Below the pieces are notes generated by a model. That model did not search any database and had not been told where the DNA came from. It was given only the letters and a program-made list of their open reading frames with translations. Source: Conidiobolus coronatus NRRL 28638 (lineage: Eukaryota > Entomophthoromycota > Entomophthoromycetes > Entomophthorales > Conidiobolaceae). From it: a stretch of DNA of 24,764 nucleotides. The stretch spans positions 1 through 24,764 of the forward strand of contig KQ964822.1 of assembly GCA_001566745.1 (NCBI GenBank), read 5' to 3'. Shown in pieces: positions 1-9,581 of this stretch (position 1 is its first letter; each line of letters starts with the position of its first letter). A program made the position numbers and the translations under genes.

Positions 1-889
1 TGACTTACTCTTGGAGTTATTCTTACAAGATAACAACCAGGATTTAATGCGCAGCAAGGCTCCTCCTCTTATTACTAAGAGGATTTCTTAAAAAGTAACT
101 CTGAGAATGTGTAGTGATAGATGTTGTTTACACGGCACAAGTTCTAGATCTATTTTTCTATCTATGCGAAATAAGTTCCTTGTAGTCGAGTGTCCCACCT
201 CACTTTATTTTTAAGTTTGATTATTATTGAAGAACTTAGTCTCGAAACTCTTTAAAGTGGTATAAATTTACTAGTCCAACATGTATGTTATTAAAACTAT
301 TGTAATCGTACTGTATACCGCACAGTGGTCGTAGATTAGTAAAGCAAAATTAACTACTTATGTACACACATACAGGCATGGCACAGAGACTTGATGTTAG
401 AAAACCGTGAGTTATTATGGTTCATATTTCGGAGCGCGCATATTGAGGGCAATACAATTGACACTCTTAAAGAATGGTATAACCAACCTTAGACCTAGAT
501 TAAGTAATGTTGGAGGGTCTGATAATTATTATATCAGCAACCTAAGACCCTAACATTACATAGTTTATTTATTATAAAAACCTTGTAACTAATCTTTAAA
601 CAAAGAGTATTCAATCTATTATCACCATGGTATTATATTAATTTGGGTTTAGAGAAACTACGTATGGGCTGAAGGACCAGGGTTGGAGCATTTAATGATG
701 GTTAGCTACTTTACCCTGTTATCTTCAAAAGACATCTTGCCAATAGGACTTTTATCTTCATCAGCATCTACAGATGAATGCCCCCAAACGACAATTTATT
801 TCAGCTAAGTTCAATCTTGGAGGATTGAAAAATAAAGGCCAGCGGGGAATACCAGCGGGGAATACACAGATCTCAAATGTTCAACTTAG
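1..889. other. Spacer without a recognisable gene
   Basis: I see no gene here; both strands are broken by frequent stops. One small feature stands out: a 13-bp unit beginning CCAGCGGGG is duplicated in tandem at 839-864, just before the Ser/Thr-rich ORF. Confidence 0.5.
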
Positions 890-1258
890 ATGCTAGAGTC
901 ACTACGGATTCCCTCGATGTCTGAGGAGTGTAGCGACGAGTCTTCCGTAGCTAAGTCTGTTTCTGACTCAATTGAAAGATCTTGGTCTCACACAAAAACC
1001 GACGAGCAGCACGGTTCTGTATCTGATCAGGTGAGTAATACTCTTACTAAGTCTGTGGAGCTGAGTTTAGGTTATTCAAAAACAAATACCGTTGAAGGTA
1101 GTAGTACCACTACTAATACCGAGGAAAATAATACAAGTGATACGGCTAGTGGTGATAGAAACTCTATGAAGTATTTGAATCCTCTAGGGTTTCCAAACCA
1201 TGAATTGGTAGAAAAAATTATCTTAGTAATATCGATACCCTGGCATCCCCTTGGATAA
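890..1258 (+). pseudogene. Ser/Thr-rich protein fragment (family member A)
   Basis: An ATG-started 122-codon frame, strongly enriched in Ser and Thr over residues 11-90, with S or T often at every second to fourth position. It is related to the minus-strand ORF at 19330-19839. The segment GSVSDQVSNTLTKS here aligns with DSITDSVSRAIQKS there, and the preceding S-x-T-K/T-T-D-x-Q stretch also matches. The last 30 residues are not Ser-rich and look like read-through into unrelated sequence. No signal peptide is visible, so this is probably an internal piece of a longer gene. I do not recognise the function. The nuclease-like gene at 1641-2432 converges on it. Confidence 0.45.
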
Positions 1259-1640
1259 CATTAAAAATGACAACCTGTATTAATGATAATCTCCTTTTAT
1301 CCCCGGGGATTAGACTAACAATTATATTACTTTTAAATTAGGTAATCTTTGTGATTAATGCCAAATCAACATTCCAAGGGTTTTGGAGTGTCATAATCGT
1401 TAATGGGGTGAATAAGAGAAGTACTCTGCGTGTCTATAGTTAAACCGAAGCATACGCCGCTGCAAAATGTTGTCCATTTAAGATATCATGGTGTTGTAAT
1501 ATTACCTATACTCTCAGCGTCAATAGTGCTCATTAATTCTGCTACATATAAGTATTAAGATAATTATATGCTAATAATTTTTTAGATCAGGAGCCCGGGG
1601 CGAGGGAGTACACAAGTAGATTGTAGATTTATCACAATAT
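1259..1640. other. Spacer, nothing recognised
   Basis: No open frame of note. It contains a 12-bp perfect palindrome (ATCCCCGGGGAT, 1299-1310), a GC-rich island in otherwise AT-rich DNA. I can assign no role to it. Confidence 0.4.
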
Positions 1641-2432
1641 CTAGGTACTATTATAAACGTATTTTTTAAACAGTTTGTAGCATTTAAGTATTTTATTACG
1701 ATTGGATATGTCAGTCATACCAAAACTCTTTCTTTTCTCACCGAATAGTGGATCGAATTTATAAATAATTGTTTGCTCATGGGGAAATATGCCGTATCTA
1801 ACTGCATTACTAAGGTCAATTGTTACTTTGATTTTGTAGAATGTTGGAACCGTCCCGATTAAAGTTATGCATGGGAAAATATATTCACTTACGGGGCTTA
1901 GTTGTAATTCTTTCACTCTTGTTTTGTTGTTATACTGAAAAGCAGCAATAGCTTCAGCCACAAGTTGCGGCTCAGGATCTTTCCTACTAATATGAGACTT
2001 GTCTTCCTGTAATAAAAGCAATATACTGTCTTCACTGACTATACACACATCCGTTTTTGCATACGTCTCTTGCCCACACATAAGCATATCAATACTTTTT
2101 CGTGTTCTTATTACTCTCCCGTTATCATCGTAATCCAACAGTCTGAGTATCTCGGCAGCAAAGTCATCGACAGCGCTTTCCTCCCCCTCTCGCGGATGCG
2201 TTGCTAGATCTAAATATCTCATAAATTGATATGCTGTCTTATCGTCGCGCGCTACATCTCTGAAACTATACGAGTCAAGTATTCTAGAAGGCAAATCAGA
2301 CAGGTCTACTGTGCTAATGGGTTGAGGGAAAAATTCCAGCTCGTTTTGAGGTACAACTGCTATATTGTACGCATCCAATTCATTGATGGTCCAATCAGAG
2401 CCAGCCTTGCAATTTCTTATAATACTTACCAT
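1641..2432 (-). CDS. PD-(D/E)XK nuclease-like protein (fungal accessory family)
   Basis: A 263-residue intact ORF starting at ATG. Its core resembles a restriction-endonuclease fold active site: Asp128 (KTDVCIV) is followed after a hydrophobic strand by Glu143-Asp-Lys145 (LLLQEDKSH). Next comes a helix motif Q-L-V-A-E-A-I-A-A-F-Q-Y-N (about 156-168) and later G-T-V-P-T-F-Y-K (about 193-200). The same motifs in the same order occur in the minus-strand gene at 16984-17766, so the two are distant paralogues. Such proteins are common and often expanded in fungi; substrate and role are unknown. No signal peptide or extra domain is visible. The stop is TAG. Function is inferred from the active-site pattern only; it could be a catalytically altered member. 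Confidence 0.7.
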   Translation of the reverse strand: MVSIIRNCKAGSDWTINELDAYNIAVVPQNELEFFPQPISTVDLSDLPSRILDSYSFRDVARDDKTAYQFMRYLDLATHPREGEESAVDDFAAEILRLLDYDDNGRVIRTRKSIDMLMCGQETYAKTDVCIVSEDSILLLLQEDKSHISRKDPEPQLVAEAIAAFQYNNKTRVKELQLSPVSEYIFPCITLIGTVPTFYKIKVTIDLSNAVRYGIFPHEQTIIYKFDPLFGEKRKSFGMTDISNRNKILKCYKLFKKYVYNST

Positions 2433-2462
2433 TTTACCATTTTAATCAAAAATCTTTTTTAA

Positions 2463-3422
2463 TTTTTAGATTCATATTAATGAAATAACGCTTAAACACA
2501 CAACATTCCTTTGTGCAAGCTGGTTAACAAAGGTATATTTTCCAAACCACTAGATAGTAACCATATCCTGAGAAATGTTTATAAATTGTTTTCAACGATA
2601 TGGCTAATACAAGGTCAATTCTTGGATCACCAAGTTCTGATTTCTATTGTTTAGGCGGTTGATGGTGATGGGTGAGGAGCGGCTTGAGTAGCTCTAAGAT
2701 CTTTAAGTTCGTTGTTTAACCTGCTGTTTCTTTAACTAGTTCCTTAATTTGTCTGATTAAATCTTTATTCTCAGTCTTTAGCGCGTCAAGAAAAAAACAA
2801 CAACAAATCATTCTACTTTGACCCCCAATACTAGTTATTTATTAGCACATGAAGCTAAAACTCCGATCGACACAAGAAATGAGACAGTGTTATTTGTTAA
2901 GTAAGTTAATTATATAATTTGTATTTCTGATTTATTATTTAAGAGTATAACCTTTAAATAGTCATCTCAACATTATCTCCTTAGTAATGTCGCCTCAACC
3001 CACTTCTCCTATACTCAAAGAATCAAAATAAGATAAAAACCTTTTCAAATAATTAATATTTTTGTTATTATTTAATTAGTATTTATTAATTCTGCTACTC
3101 TTTTTAATTTAAATGTTAGCTAAGACTGGTTATTTCTTAATTAAATATCTCTCTTTTTTGTATGAATTCTAAAAATAGCAGAAATGATTTTACAGCCATT
3201 TGGAATAGTTCTTACAATTAATAAAAACTCTGTAGCTTACTAGGTGAATACAAAATAGAGATAAAAATAGACTAAAAATGCATCTTAATAGCATCATTTA
3301 TAACGAAGTCGAGACTTTTATTTGTTCTTTCTACCAAATAGTTACCACACTACAATTAATGCAACTACTAAGAGCTATATCAAGTTATATATTTTTGCAT
3401 AATGGTTTAAAGCTAATTTAAA
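2463..3422. other. AT-rich spacer with one coiled-coil fossil
   Basis: Apart from the coiled-coil remnant at 2651-2790, this is AT-rich sequence with only short open stretches, the longest about 40 codons on the plus strand ending near 2910. I see no gene or RNA that I can support. Confidence 0.4.
2651..2790 (-). pseudogene. Coiled-coil C-terminal fossil, frameshifted
   Basis: Read on the minus strand, one frame gives LDALKTENKDLIRQIKELVK before a stop. A neighbouring frame then gives SRLNNELKDLRATQ and a Pro-rich tail ending in TAA at 2651-2653. Joined by a single frameshift this reads as a Leu-heptad helix followed by a short disordered C-terminus. That is typical of a coding relic rather than chance. 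No start or upstream partner is visible, and I cannot name the parent gene. Confidence 0.35.
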
Positions 3423-3630
3423 ATTCGTTCCGTGCTAAACTTAAAATTATTGGTTATTGTAGGGCGTGATGCTAGTGGCAAACCCAGTTTAATGTTTGTT
3501 TATACTAATAGCGTGTTTCCTGAAGTAAGTTTTCAATATATTCTAACGTTGTATTCAACTAGGACAAGAAGGATACGACAGATTAAGACCTTTAGCTTAC
3601 CCTGATACCGATATCATATTAATAGCATTT
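3423..3630 (+). pseudogene. Rho-family small GTPase fossil
   Basis: Translation from 3423 gives LVIVGRDASGKPSLM, which matches the Rho/Cdc42 beta-1 strand and P-loop (GxxxxGK[T/S]). It continues to VFPE. At 3562 it resumes with [17 protein letters not shown], the Rho switch-II signature. Between them, 3525-3562 has the look of a fungal intron: GTAAGT donor, TTCTAAC branch site (3541-3547) and CTAG acceptor, 38 nt long. However, splicing would omit about 28-30 residues (switch I to the WDTA motif) and would not keep frame. The conserved P-loop Thr is Pro. After about 3630 homology is lost. This is an old gene fragment with internal exon loss, not a working GTPase. Confidence 0.8.
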
Positions 3631-3682
3631 TTTTATGTCTACGTTGTATTACTAAATAAAATTGAGAACAATCTTTATTAAA

Positions 3683-4674
3683 TCATATAAACCCTGTTTC
3701 ATATATAATCGGCGAGTTATGGTTACAAACTATACATTTACTAACTTGTATAATTTCTTCAGGCTCTGCAATCAATTTATCCACAGTCCACCATCTTGGA
3801 TAGCTAGAATCCTGCCTCTCAAAGCTAAATTTGTATCTCAAGCATCTCTCGCTTACTCCTTCTTCTAATTCTGTCTATAGTAAAACATGAGAAATATTCT
3901 CATAAATACGCTTTATGATAACTCACCCAAGTATGTGATATATAATAATAACCTAATACACTGTACTTGCGAATATCTATTATGCTCCCAGTATCATAAG
4001 TAGCGCTATTTAAAATGACAGGGATTCTTTCTTGAGATTTGTAGAGTCTTAGATAAGGACTGACTAGACTATCATTTTCTTTTTGGGTTCGAGATAACTT
4101 GTAAACAAATGTATCAGGCCAAACCTGCCAAAATTGCTACGCTGAGTAGAACGCCTTTCTTTCTCAAAATGCTAATAGTACGTTCTTGAACTGAGCGTGC
4201 ACAATGATTAACGCGATGGCCATGTTAACAAGTGCAGGTCTAACCGTTGTGATTTGTTTAGAGGTTAGATTCATATTTGCTTGATATGTAACTAAATAAT
4301 AATCTTCTGTCAAATCCACTACTGATTTAACTGGGTGAGAAGAAACGATTTCTATCAATTGATCTAATTGGTCGAGGATTTATGGTATAAACTCGAAGCT
4401 CGAATTGCACAAGTTGAGTGACGTCGTAAGGTTGATCGTTGAGATTTCTAATTCCGCTAAGCCAATGGCTAAGCCAATGGTTCTCCCAATCCGAATATGT
4501 GCTACCCTCGTTTAAATAAAAGGATTCATTTAAGGCTTTCCGTTGGCTCCGGTTAAACACATTAAATAAAACAACTAAATTGTTTCGATCTTTTTTAAGG
4601 GGGATAATGGTAGTTGTTGAGCGAGGTGTACAAATTTTCGAATCTCTCCCCCCTCGATCTAACTCGCCTTCCAT
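3683..4674 (-). pseudogene. Multi-frameshift remnant of a conserved, intron-bearing gene
   Basis: A start at 4674 (MEGELDRGGRDSK) opens a 115-codon frame. The reading passes through successive frames: near 4370 into one ending at 4164, near 4200 into a third, and near 4121 into WPDTFVYKLSR. A 65-codon segment (4121-3927) ends in HTW at an intron of 52 nt (3926-3875, GTGAGT to ATAG). After it, TELEEGVSERCLRYKFSFER continues in frame for 63 codons to TGA at 3683-3685. That TGA falls in a Cys-type position (GFI-stop-FNKDC), and coding-like sequence continues to about 3620. A CxxC pair (CIVC) suggests a lost zinc site. I recall a similar family of unknown or dioxygenase-like annotation in mushroom fungi, but cannot name the domain. 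A 12-bp tandem duplication (4456-4479) doubles the tetrapeptide HWLS. Confidence 0.6.
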
Positions 4675-4697
4675 ATCTTCAGATCAAAGGTTCATAA

Positions 4698-5383
4698 TTT
4701 TCAATAGATAAAGGAACAACAGTGTTTGACGGTTTGATCTCTTTTAACCCTCTTTCAATGTTGCTAGAGTTGGGGGTTAGTGGATGCCATCAAATTAAAA
4801 GTTTATTGGAAGAAAGTGTGACTAAGTTCACAGAGGAACTGGCTCGCAAATATCAACCTAAAGAATCACCCGATCACCCCTCTATCCTAAGTGGCTTAGA
4901 TTTTAATTTGGGTCAAGTAGGAGATCATATCGCTAGTAACTCTGAGGAAACTCTTGGAAGTCTTAAATCAAAGTCGTATAGGATATTCCTCTCAGCATGG
5001 CTTTATAGACAATAATGCAAGAATGATTCCTCCTCCATCGCCCAATGTGCTTTCATATATGCCACCTGACCATATGAATAATTTCTGGGATGATCCTTCT
5101 TTGGCTAATTTAGGTCCGATAAATGGTGCTTCTTACCAAACAGTATACACTGGGCTAGATAATGGCCAAGTATTTCAGCAACCCACAATCAATTCTTCAT
5201 GCATTAACATCTAATACGCCTAGTATGGCAATAGTTTCAAGAATGGCTACACGTCCTATATTCCCTCCTCTAAATGCTATTCTCAAACACGCACACACAC
5301 AATACAACAGCCGAAACCCTGAAGGCCAGCTTAGAAATATGGTTTTGACTCTCCATAGCATACATCCTACTCATCATTATTAA
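4698..5383 (+). pseudogene. Unidentified coding relic spread over three frames
   Basis: Three successive plus-strand frames, each shifted by one base, give continuous protein-like sequence. The first runs 4698-5015 and contains PSILSGLDFNLGQVGDHIAS. The second (to 5214) has a Pro-rich part (ARMIPPPSPN) and NNFWDDPSLANLG. The third (to 5383) starts around 5190 and ends THHY-TAA. The first frame has no ATG until SMLLELG, so the true start is lost. It lies head-to-head with the minus-strand relic starting at 4674, only 23 bp away. About 225 codons in total. I do not recognise the family. Confidence 0.4.
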
Positions 5384-5538
5384 CATAGTCCAAAACAAAA
5401 GAGAAGTCAATACCGGTTAAATATAAAATATGAAAAGCATTCATATGCCTGGGGTTCCCCTGGGATATACTAAAAAGATCACTCAACTATTCTACTAATA
5501 AGCCTGCTACATCTACCTTTAATAAATAATTCTTACGT

Positions 5539-5953
5539 ATGACTTATAAAGATACAATAAAAAACAATATGATTCTTAGTGTTATATTTCCTACTTATGA
5601 CAAGGGATTTACTTTAAGAGATATTGTCCTTCGGGGATTTCCATTTAAGGTATTTTTAAGTATATTATTACAGCTAAAATTACGTCAATTGGACCCCGTT
5701 CATTTTAGCCATCAAAGTTTAAAGAGCCTAAAGTAATAAATTATGGAACCCTTTATAACTCAAGTGCTAGCTTTCTACACTTAGAATATTTAAACTTAAC
5801 TCCTCTAAACTTTATTACTTTTTCAAGACCACTACAAACCAATTGACTATTGAACATTCCAGCTTGCCCCATCCACAATACTCTCTTTACAAACAATTGT
5901 TGCATAATTTCGATCTTTCGAACAAGCTAGAGATAGGAAGATGGCACTTATAA
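5539..5953 (+). pseudogene. Overlapping open frames, unidentified relic
   Basis: An ATG frame of 65 codons (5539-5736) is followed in a second frame by 45 open codons (5709-5843) and in a third by 60 open codons (5771-5950, including HSSLPHPQYSLYKQLL, stop TAA). Each has mixed, protein-like composition rather than the low complexity of the surrounding AT-rich DNA. That suggests a frameshifted relic. No motif was recognised, and chance open frames remain possible. Confidence 0.25.
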
Positions 5954-6329
5954 AGGATAAAAAGCCTTGACAAAATTTGTAAAGTATCCAGTATAAATTA
6001 TTAATATTTTTTGGATGTTTCCTTTTGATTATTTCTTCAAAGTGACCAATGAGAATTCAGAGTAAGGCACGAGCGACAATTTGACTTATATAGGGGTAAT
6101 AGCTGGAATTATTGAGATCTTGACCGAGTAGAACCACCTTGGGTCCACGAGACTTTAGTCGAAATGGCCAGCCACCGTTTGCCCCCTCCTTTTGCCGAAC
6201 TTTTCCTAAAAGCGACCTTACTACGGACTTCAACGGATGGCTTGGCAAAAAAAATGAGCTTCAAAGAAACTCAATAAAAATCGTATCAATTTTTTAATCT
6301 AAAATAAAAATCGAAGGTTTTGTGTGTAA
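5954..6329. other. Spacer with a GC-richer island
   Basis: Bases 6057-6248 are visibly richer in GC than their surroundings and open in two overlapping minus-strand frames, one 63 codons long without ATG. I could not match either to a known protein. The rest is AT-rich spacer downstream of the protease gene. Confidence 0.35.
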
Positions 6330-7085
6330 TTATCTAGGGTCTATTAACAAAGCGGAACGTAAAACCTTAACAGTATCGTCTACCCATGATTTGTACACCT
6401 CTAAGTTTGTGTAGCATGATCCATCATCAATTTCCCCTAATTTCCCTAAAACGAATTGGTTAAGCCCTACAAGTTCTCCTTGATGGTTATAAACAGGTCC
6501 TCCAGACATACCACCTACAACAACGTTAGGACTCTCGTAAGGTGTATACAACTCATTTCCGAAGCAATGAGTCATTGTAGTATTAACTTCGCTAATAATG
6601 TTTTTGATGCTTTTCTCCCCCATTAAAGCACCATCAGCATAATTCATCTCAAATTTAGCCCAAGGAATCCCGATCGAAAAGCGATTGTTAGAAGGGATCT
6701 TAAATGGCAAACTGACTGTTTCGTTTAAAAAAGCCATCTTCTCACTCAAAATAGCCACCCCAATATCATCGAAAGAGATACCACTATCGCTATCAAGCTT
6801 GTAATTCTCATGATATATTTGACTAAACAATTCGACTTTCCTATTTTTCACCACTTGATTATTCTTAACCTCTGATACATACGTAGTGCCTTTTCCGACA
6901 AGACAATGAGCTGCAGTTATCAATACATCAGGTTCTATCAAAACCCCGCTACAACCCTTGCTAATATAACCTTTGCTATCATATTTTGCTAATTTGACAA
7001 GATTTGATTTAAAATCGCCCTTCAATAATTTCTCGGATGAGACGGAAGAATAGTAAGCAATCAAAACAAGGAAAAGTTTGTTCAT
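6330..7085 (-). CDS. Secreted trypsin-like serine protease (S1 family)
   Basis: A 251-residue intact ORF. Residues 1-17 (MNKLFLVLIAYYSSVSS) form a signal peptide. The chymotrypsin-fold catalytic triad is complete: His60 in ITAAHC, Asp107 in DDIGVAIL and Ser194 in GGMSGGPV. Cys45 and Cys61 flank the His as in most S1 enzymes. Cys174 and Cys224 could pair. The GGMSGGPVYNHQGELVGLN stretch resembles the V8/glutamyl-endopeptidase-like (trypsin_2) branch more than classic GDSGGP trypsin, so cleavage specificity is open. There is little room for a propeptide: about 15-20 residues separate the signal peptide from the protease domain. It presumably acts outside the cell. The start is the only in-frame ATG before the signal sequence. 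Stop is TAA. No operon-like partner. Confidence 0.85.
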   Translation of the reverse strand: MNKLFLVLIAYYSSVSSEKLLKGDFKSNLVKLAKYDSKGYISKGCSGVLIEPDVLITAAHCLVGKGTTYVSEVKNNQVVKNRKVELFSQIYHENYKLDSDSGISFDDIGVAILSEKMAFLNETVSLPFKIPSNNRFSIGIPWAKFEMNYADGALMGEKSIKNIISEVNTTMTHCFGNELYTPYESPNVVVGGMSGGPVYNHQGELVGLNQFVLGKLGEIDDGSCYTNLEVYKSWVDDTVKVLRSALLIDPR

Positions 7086-7666
7086 AACGTTTAACTTAGT
7101 TAAATTTTATTATTCTTCTAATTAAAAGCTTTAATATTGTAGTAACAGTTTTTATTAAAAGAACTACTTTTTTTATTAAAAGTAAATCAATTTACTTAGT
7201 AAAAACATCATTAACACTCGCCATCAATTCAGGTAAAGTAGTTGAATGACTACCACCTTTTTTCACCTCTTGATTTAATGTATCTTCGTTGATCGTACAA
7301 GACTATGTCACCAAGTTAATTGAGGGTGAATTTTGATGATTTTCCTATTATATAGTATTAATTAGGTATTGTTAAGGGAAATAGACCATAAGTAAGAAAA
7401 ACAATATTCTCACAATATATTAATTGGATGAATAAGTATCTAGCCACGACCAATGGACTCAAAAATGCTTTAGCTTTAAACTTCATCTTCTATTCTTTCT
7501 CTTATGTAACCTAGAGTATGTAATATGAATTTTCTTTGCAAAAAATTAATGCATTTAGAAGTGTTTTACTTGATTGAGGAGGTTATTTTGTACATTTGTT
7601 TCTACTTTCAATGGCAGATGCAAGTAGTTCTGTGACATATAATCTTCATTGAAAGATGTTTTGTAA
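7086..7666. other. Spacer 5' of the protease gene, with two small minus-strand relics
   Basis: At 7192-7302 the minus strand holds 36 open codons ending in PELMASVNDVFTK-TAA. At 7555-7683 another minus frame contains RFTFYKTSFNEDYM, which resembles RFTFYKTTITDTYL of the nuclease-like gene at 16984-17766 and may be a shard of a third copy. The T-rich stretch near 7100-7190 may include the protease promoter, but I see no clear box. Confidence 0.3.
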
Positions 7667-8198
7667 AAGGTAAATCGAGAAATTATCGAGGATCTTGTTA
7701 ACCAGATCCAAGAATACAGAGAGTTAGGCCCAGGAGAGGCATATGAAACTAATGTGACTGCCATTGCCAACGCTATTCTGGAGTTATCAGGTAAGACGCG
7801 TGTAAATGGTTATATTATCAAGGATGAGTGTATTATGAGAGCTCTTAATACTAATGTATTAGAAGTTTTTGCTCGCGAAAAGGCTGAAAGTTGTGTTAGA
7901 GAGGAGACAACGTGGTGTTAGACAAAGTGTACTTCAAAATGAAAAACTATTGCTAGTTATAGAATGTAAACATTATAGCGAAAATAGGGAATTTATCGAT
8001 AAAGATATTAAGCAAATACAGGACTATATGACTGCTATACAATTTCCATATGGCATGCTACTTTCAGGGTATAGAGCAGAGTTCCTAACCTTTTCTCGTA
8101 ACAGAGATACTTTGATAATCAGAACTGAGGAGGATAGAGGTTCCAACGATATCGCAAAGGATATCGAGAGGATAATAAACGAAGTTAGAATCATTTAA
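7667..8198 (+). pseudogene. Restriction-endonuclease-like protein relic, one frameshift
   Basis: Frame A (7667-7918, 84 open codons, no ATG at the start) contains NVTAIANAILELSGKTRVNG. Frame B (open from 7863 to 8198) contains LLLVIECKHYSENREF and then FPYGMLLSGYRAEFLTFSR. The E-C-K after a hydrophobic strand is the E-x-K half of a PD-(D/E)XK site. The QIQDYMTAIQFPYGMLLSGY stretch resembles the core after the E-x-K in type I restriction HsdR N-termini and related nucleases. Frames A and B overlap between 7863 and 7918, so one frameshift there would join them into about 180 residues. There is no usable ATG for frame B, whose first possible codon is TTG. Probably a dead gene or a shard of one. 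It is not obviously the same subfamily as the 1641-2432 gene. Confidence 0.5.
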
Positions 8199-8907
8199 AC
8201 CATGGAAGCCTACTGAGACCTCCTTGTTCACCATTCTATCCCAGTAATAGAAGTATAAACGCATGGCAGAGTTACATCCAGGTCAAGCGCAGCAACCAGC
8301 ACTACCACCTGTTTGGTTTTTTGCCAACTTGCTGTTTAGTAGTTTATTCTAATATTTTTTAGCTATATAAATTGACGGCATAATCTCTTTTAAATATAAA
8401 GATTATACGGGAATAGCGTTGACCGAGGACAAAGGAGAATTACGGGTGAAAAGGGAGTGAGTAATTTGACTGGTATTAACATGAGTATCCCCAAGGTGTT
8501 TGACGAAGACTTTTAGTTGAAGGAGTGGATAAAAGGGATTCACCTGGGTTGGTCGACGTAGACATTTAGGTCGTAGGAGACTTATGAGAATTATATTAAA
8601 GCGTCTAGGGAGATAACGTTATCTTAATCTTTTTATTTTTTTGTAAAATGTGTTAATAACCGTAGAATTAATGCTGACTTAGCAAGTTTGACAGTTAGGT
8701 GTTCACTTTCAGCCGCACAATGGTCCAAATTGATCTCTCGGCTTTCGAGAACTTCATGACCCTGATCAAGATAAGCTCGATAGACAAAGACAAAACTCTT
8801 TCATATGCTACTTGAAAAGCCGCCCATGGCTGCTGCACTGAGCAATTAAGTGAAGAGAGTATATCTTGGTATATTTATAAATAGCCCTGGGGTTCCCAGC
8901 CATTTTA
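8199..8907. other. Spacer with weak gag-like shards
   Basis: A 29-codon ATG frame at about 8263-8352 (MAELHPGQAQQPALPPVW) and a later stretch containing MSIPKVFDEDF and LKEWIKGIHLGW around 8480-8560 recall the start of a retrotransposon Gag, but stops interrupt them. On the minus strand, 8690-8830 holds overlapping open frames of 40-47 codons. None is strong enough to call a gene. Confidence 0.25.
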
Positions 8908-8923
8908 CTACATACCCCAGGGC
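8884..8923. repeat. 10-bp perfect inverted repeat at a 3' end
   Basis: GCCCTGGGGT (8884-8893) and ACCCCAGGGC (8914-8923) are exact reverse complements separated by 20 nt. On the minus strand the first-transcribed arm covers the last codons (Thr-Pro-Trp-Gly) of the 8908-9198 frame. The hairpin would therefore straddle the TAG stop and the start of the 3' flank, followed by an AU-rich stretch. It is GC-rich in an AT-rich setting and could be a structured 3' end or a remnant of a mobile element. Confidence 0.5.
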
Positions 8924-9470
8924 GTGTAGCCCACAACTTTCCGCAAGTTTTCCGCAAGAATTGGAGCTTCTATCATTTCAGCACTTGAGCAAGATTTTAA
9001 TTTATTAGCTATTTGACTAGCTTGTTTCTTATCAGTACAACTTAAATGAAGGTTCGCTGAATTAGATCCTGTTAATTCTAACGTAATTCTCTTTCCTAAA
9101 CAAGTGAATGATTTTAAAGTTTCACTACTAATTCCTAACTTTCCTTTCTTCTTCTTTTTATTAGATTTATCTATTTCTGAAACTTTCCAATACATCATAT
9201 GGTTAACATTAAGTCGGTATCTTTATCTAACATGTTATAATCATTGATAGGATTAAGATAAATTCTAGGGTCTCTAGGATAATTATCTACATCCATGCAA
9301 CTGAATTCATTGAATTTTTTACTTTTCAACGAATTAGCCAAACCATTTAAGAAATTCATTGAATCCAAGTAACATTATCCTTTGTAACCAGAATTTAGTT
9401 TAGAAATAGGTTTAAAGCTCTTGTTAAATAATAAATCTTTGATTAATTTTTGTAAGGCACCATAACCTTC
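8908..9470 (-). pseudogene. Unidentified protein relic, one stop and one frameshift
   Basis: The minus frame is open from 9470 (EGYGALQKLIKDLLFNKSF), meets TAA at 9375-9377 after 31 codons, and continues in the same frame (CYLDSMNFLNGLANSLK, then NYPRDPRIYLNPINDYN) to TGA at 9195-9197. The adjacent frame then starts ATG-ATG at 9198 and runs 96 codons with a Lys cluster (KSNKKKKKGK) and alternating strand-like segments, ending GYTPWGM-TAG. About 187 codons together. The last 96 residues could be a small beta-rich PH-like fold, but that is a guess. As annotated from 9198 alone it would be a 96-residue hypothetical protein. Confidence 0.45.
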
Positions 9471-9581
9471 AAGTTATTATATTATTGAAAATCGATAGTA
9501 AAGCTTACATGAGAGTAGGGCATTCTAAATAATCGCTTTTTTTATCTGTTCTTTGGGCAAAGGGAATCCCAAATTTTTTAG

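Noticed and set aside
3525-3562. A working intron in a live Rho gene
   Set aside because: Splicing breaks the frame and omits essential switch I and WDTA residues, and the P-loop Thr is replaced by Pro.
6057-6248. Minus-strand 63-codon frame in a GC-richer island
   Set aside because: No ATG and no recognised motif; two frames of the same strand are open, which fits composition rather than coding.
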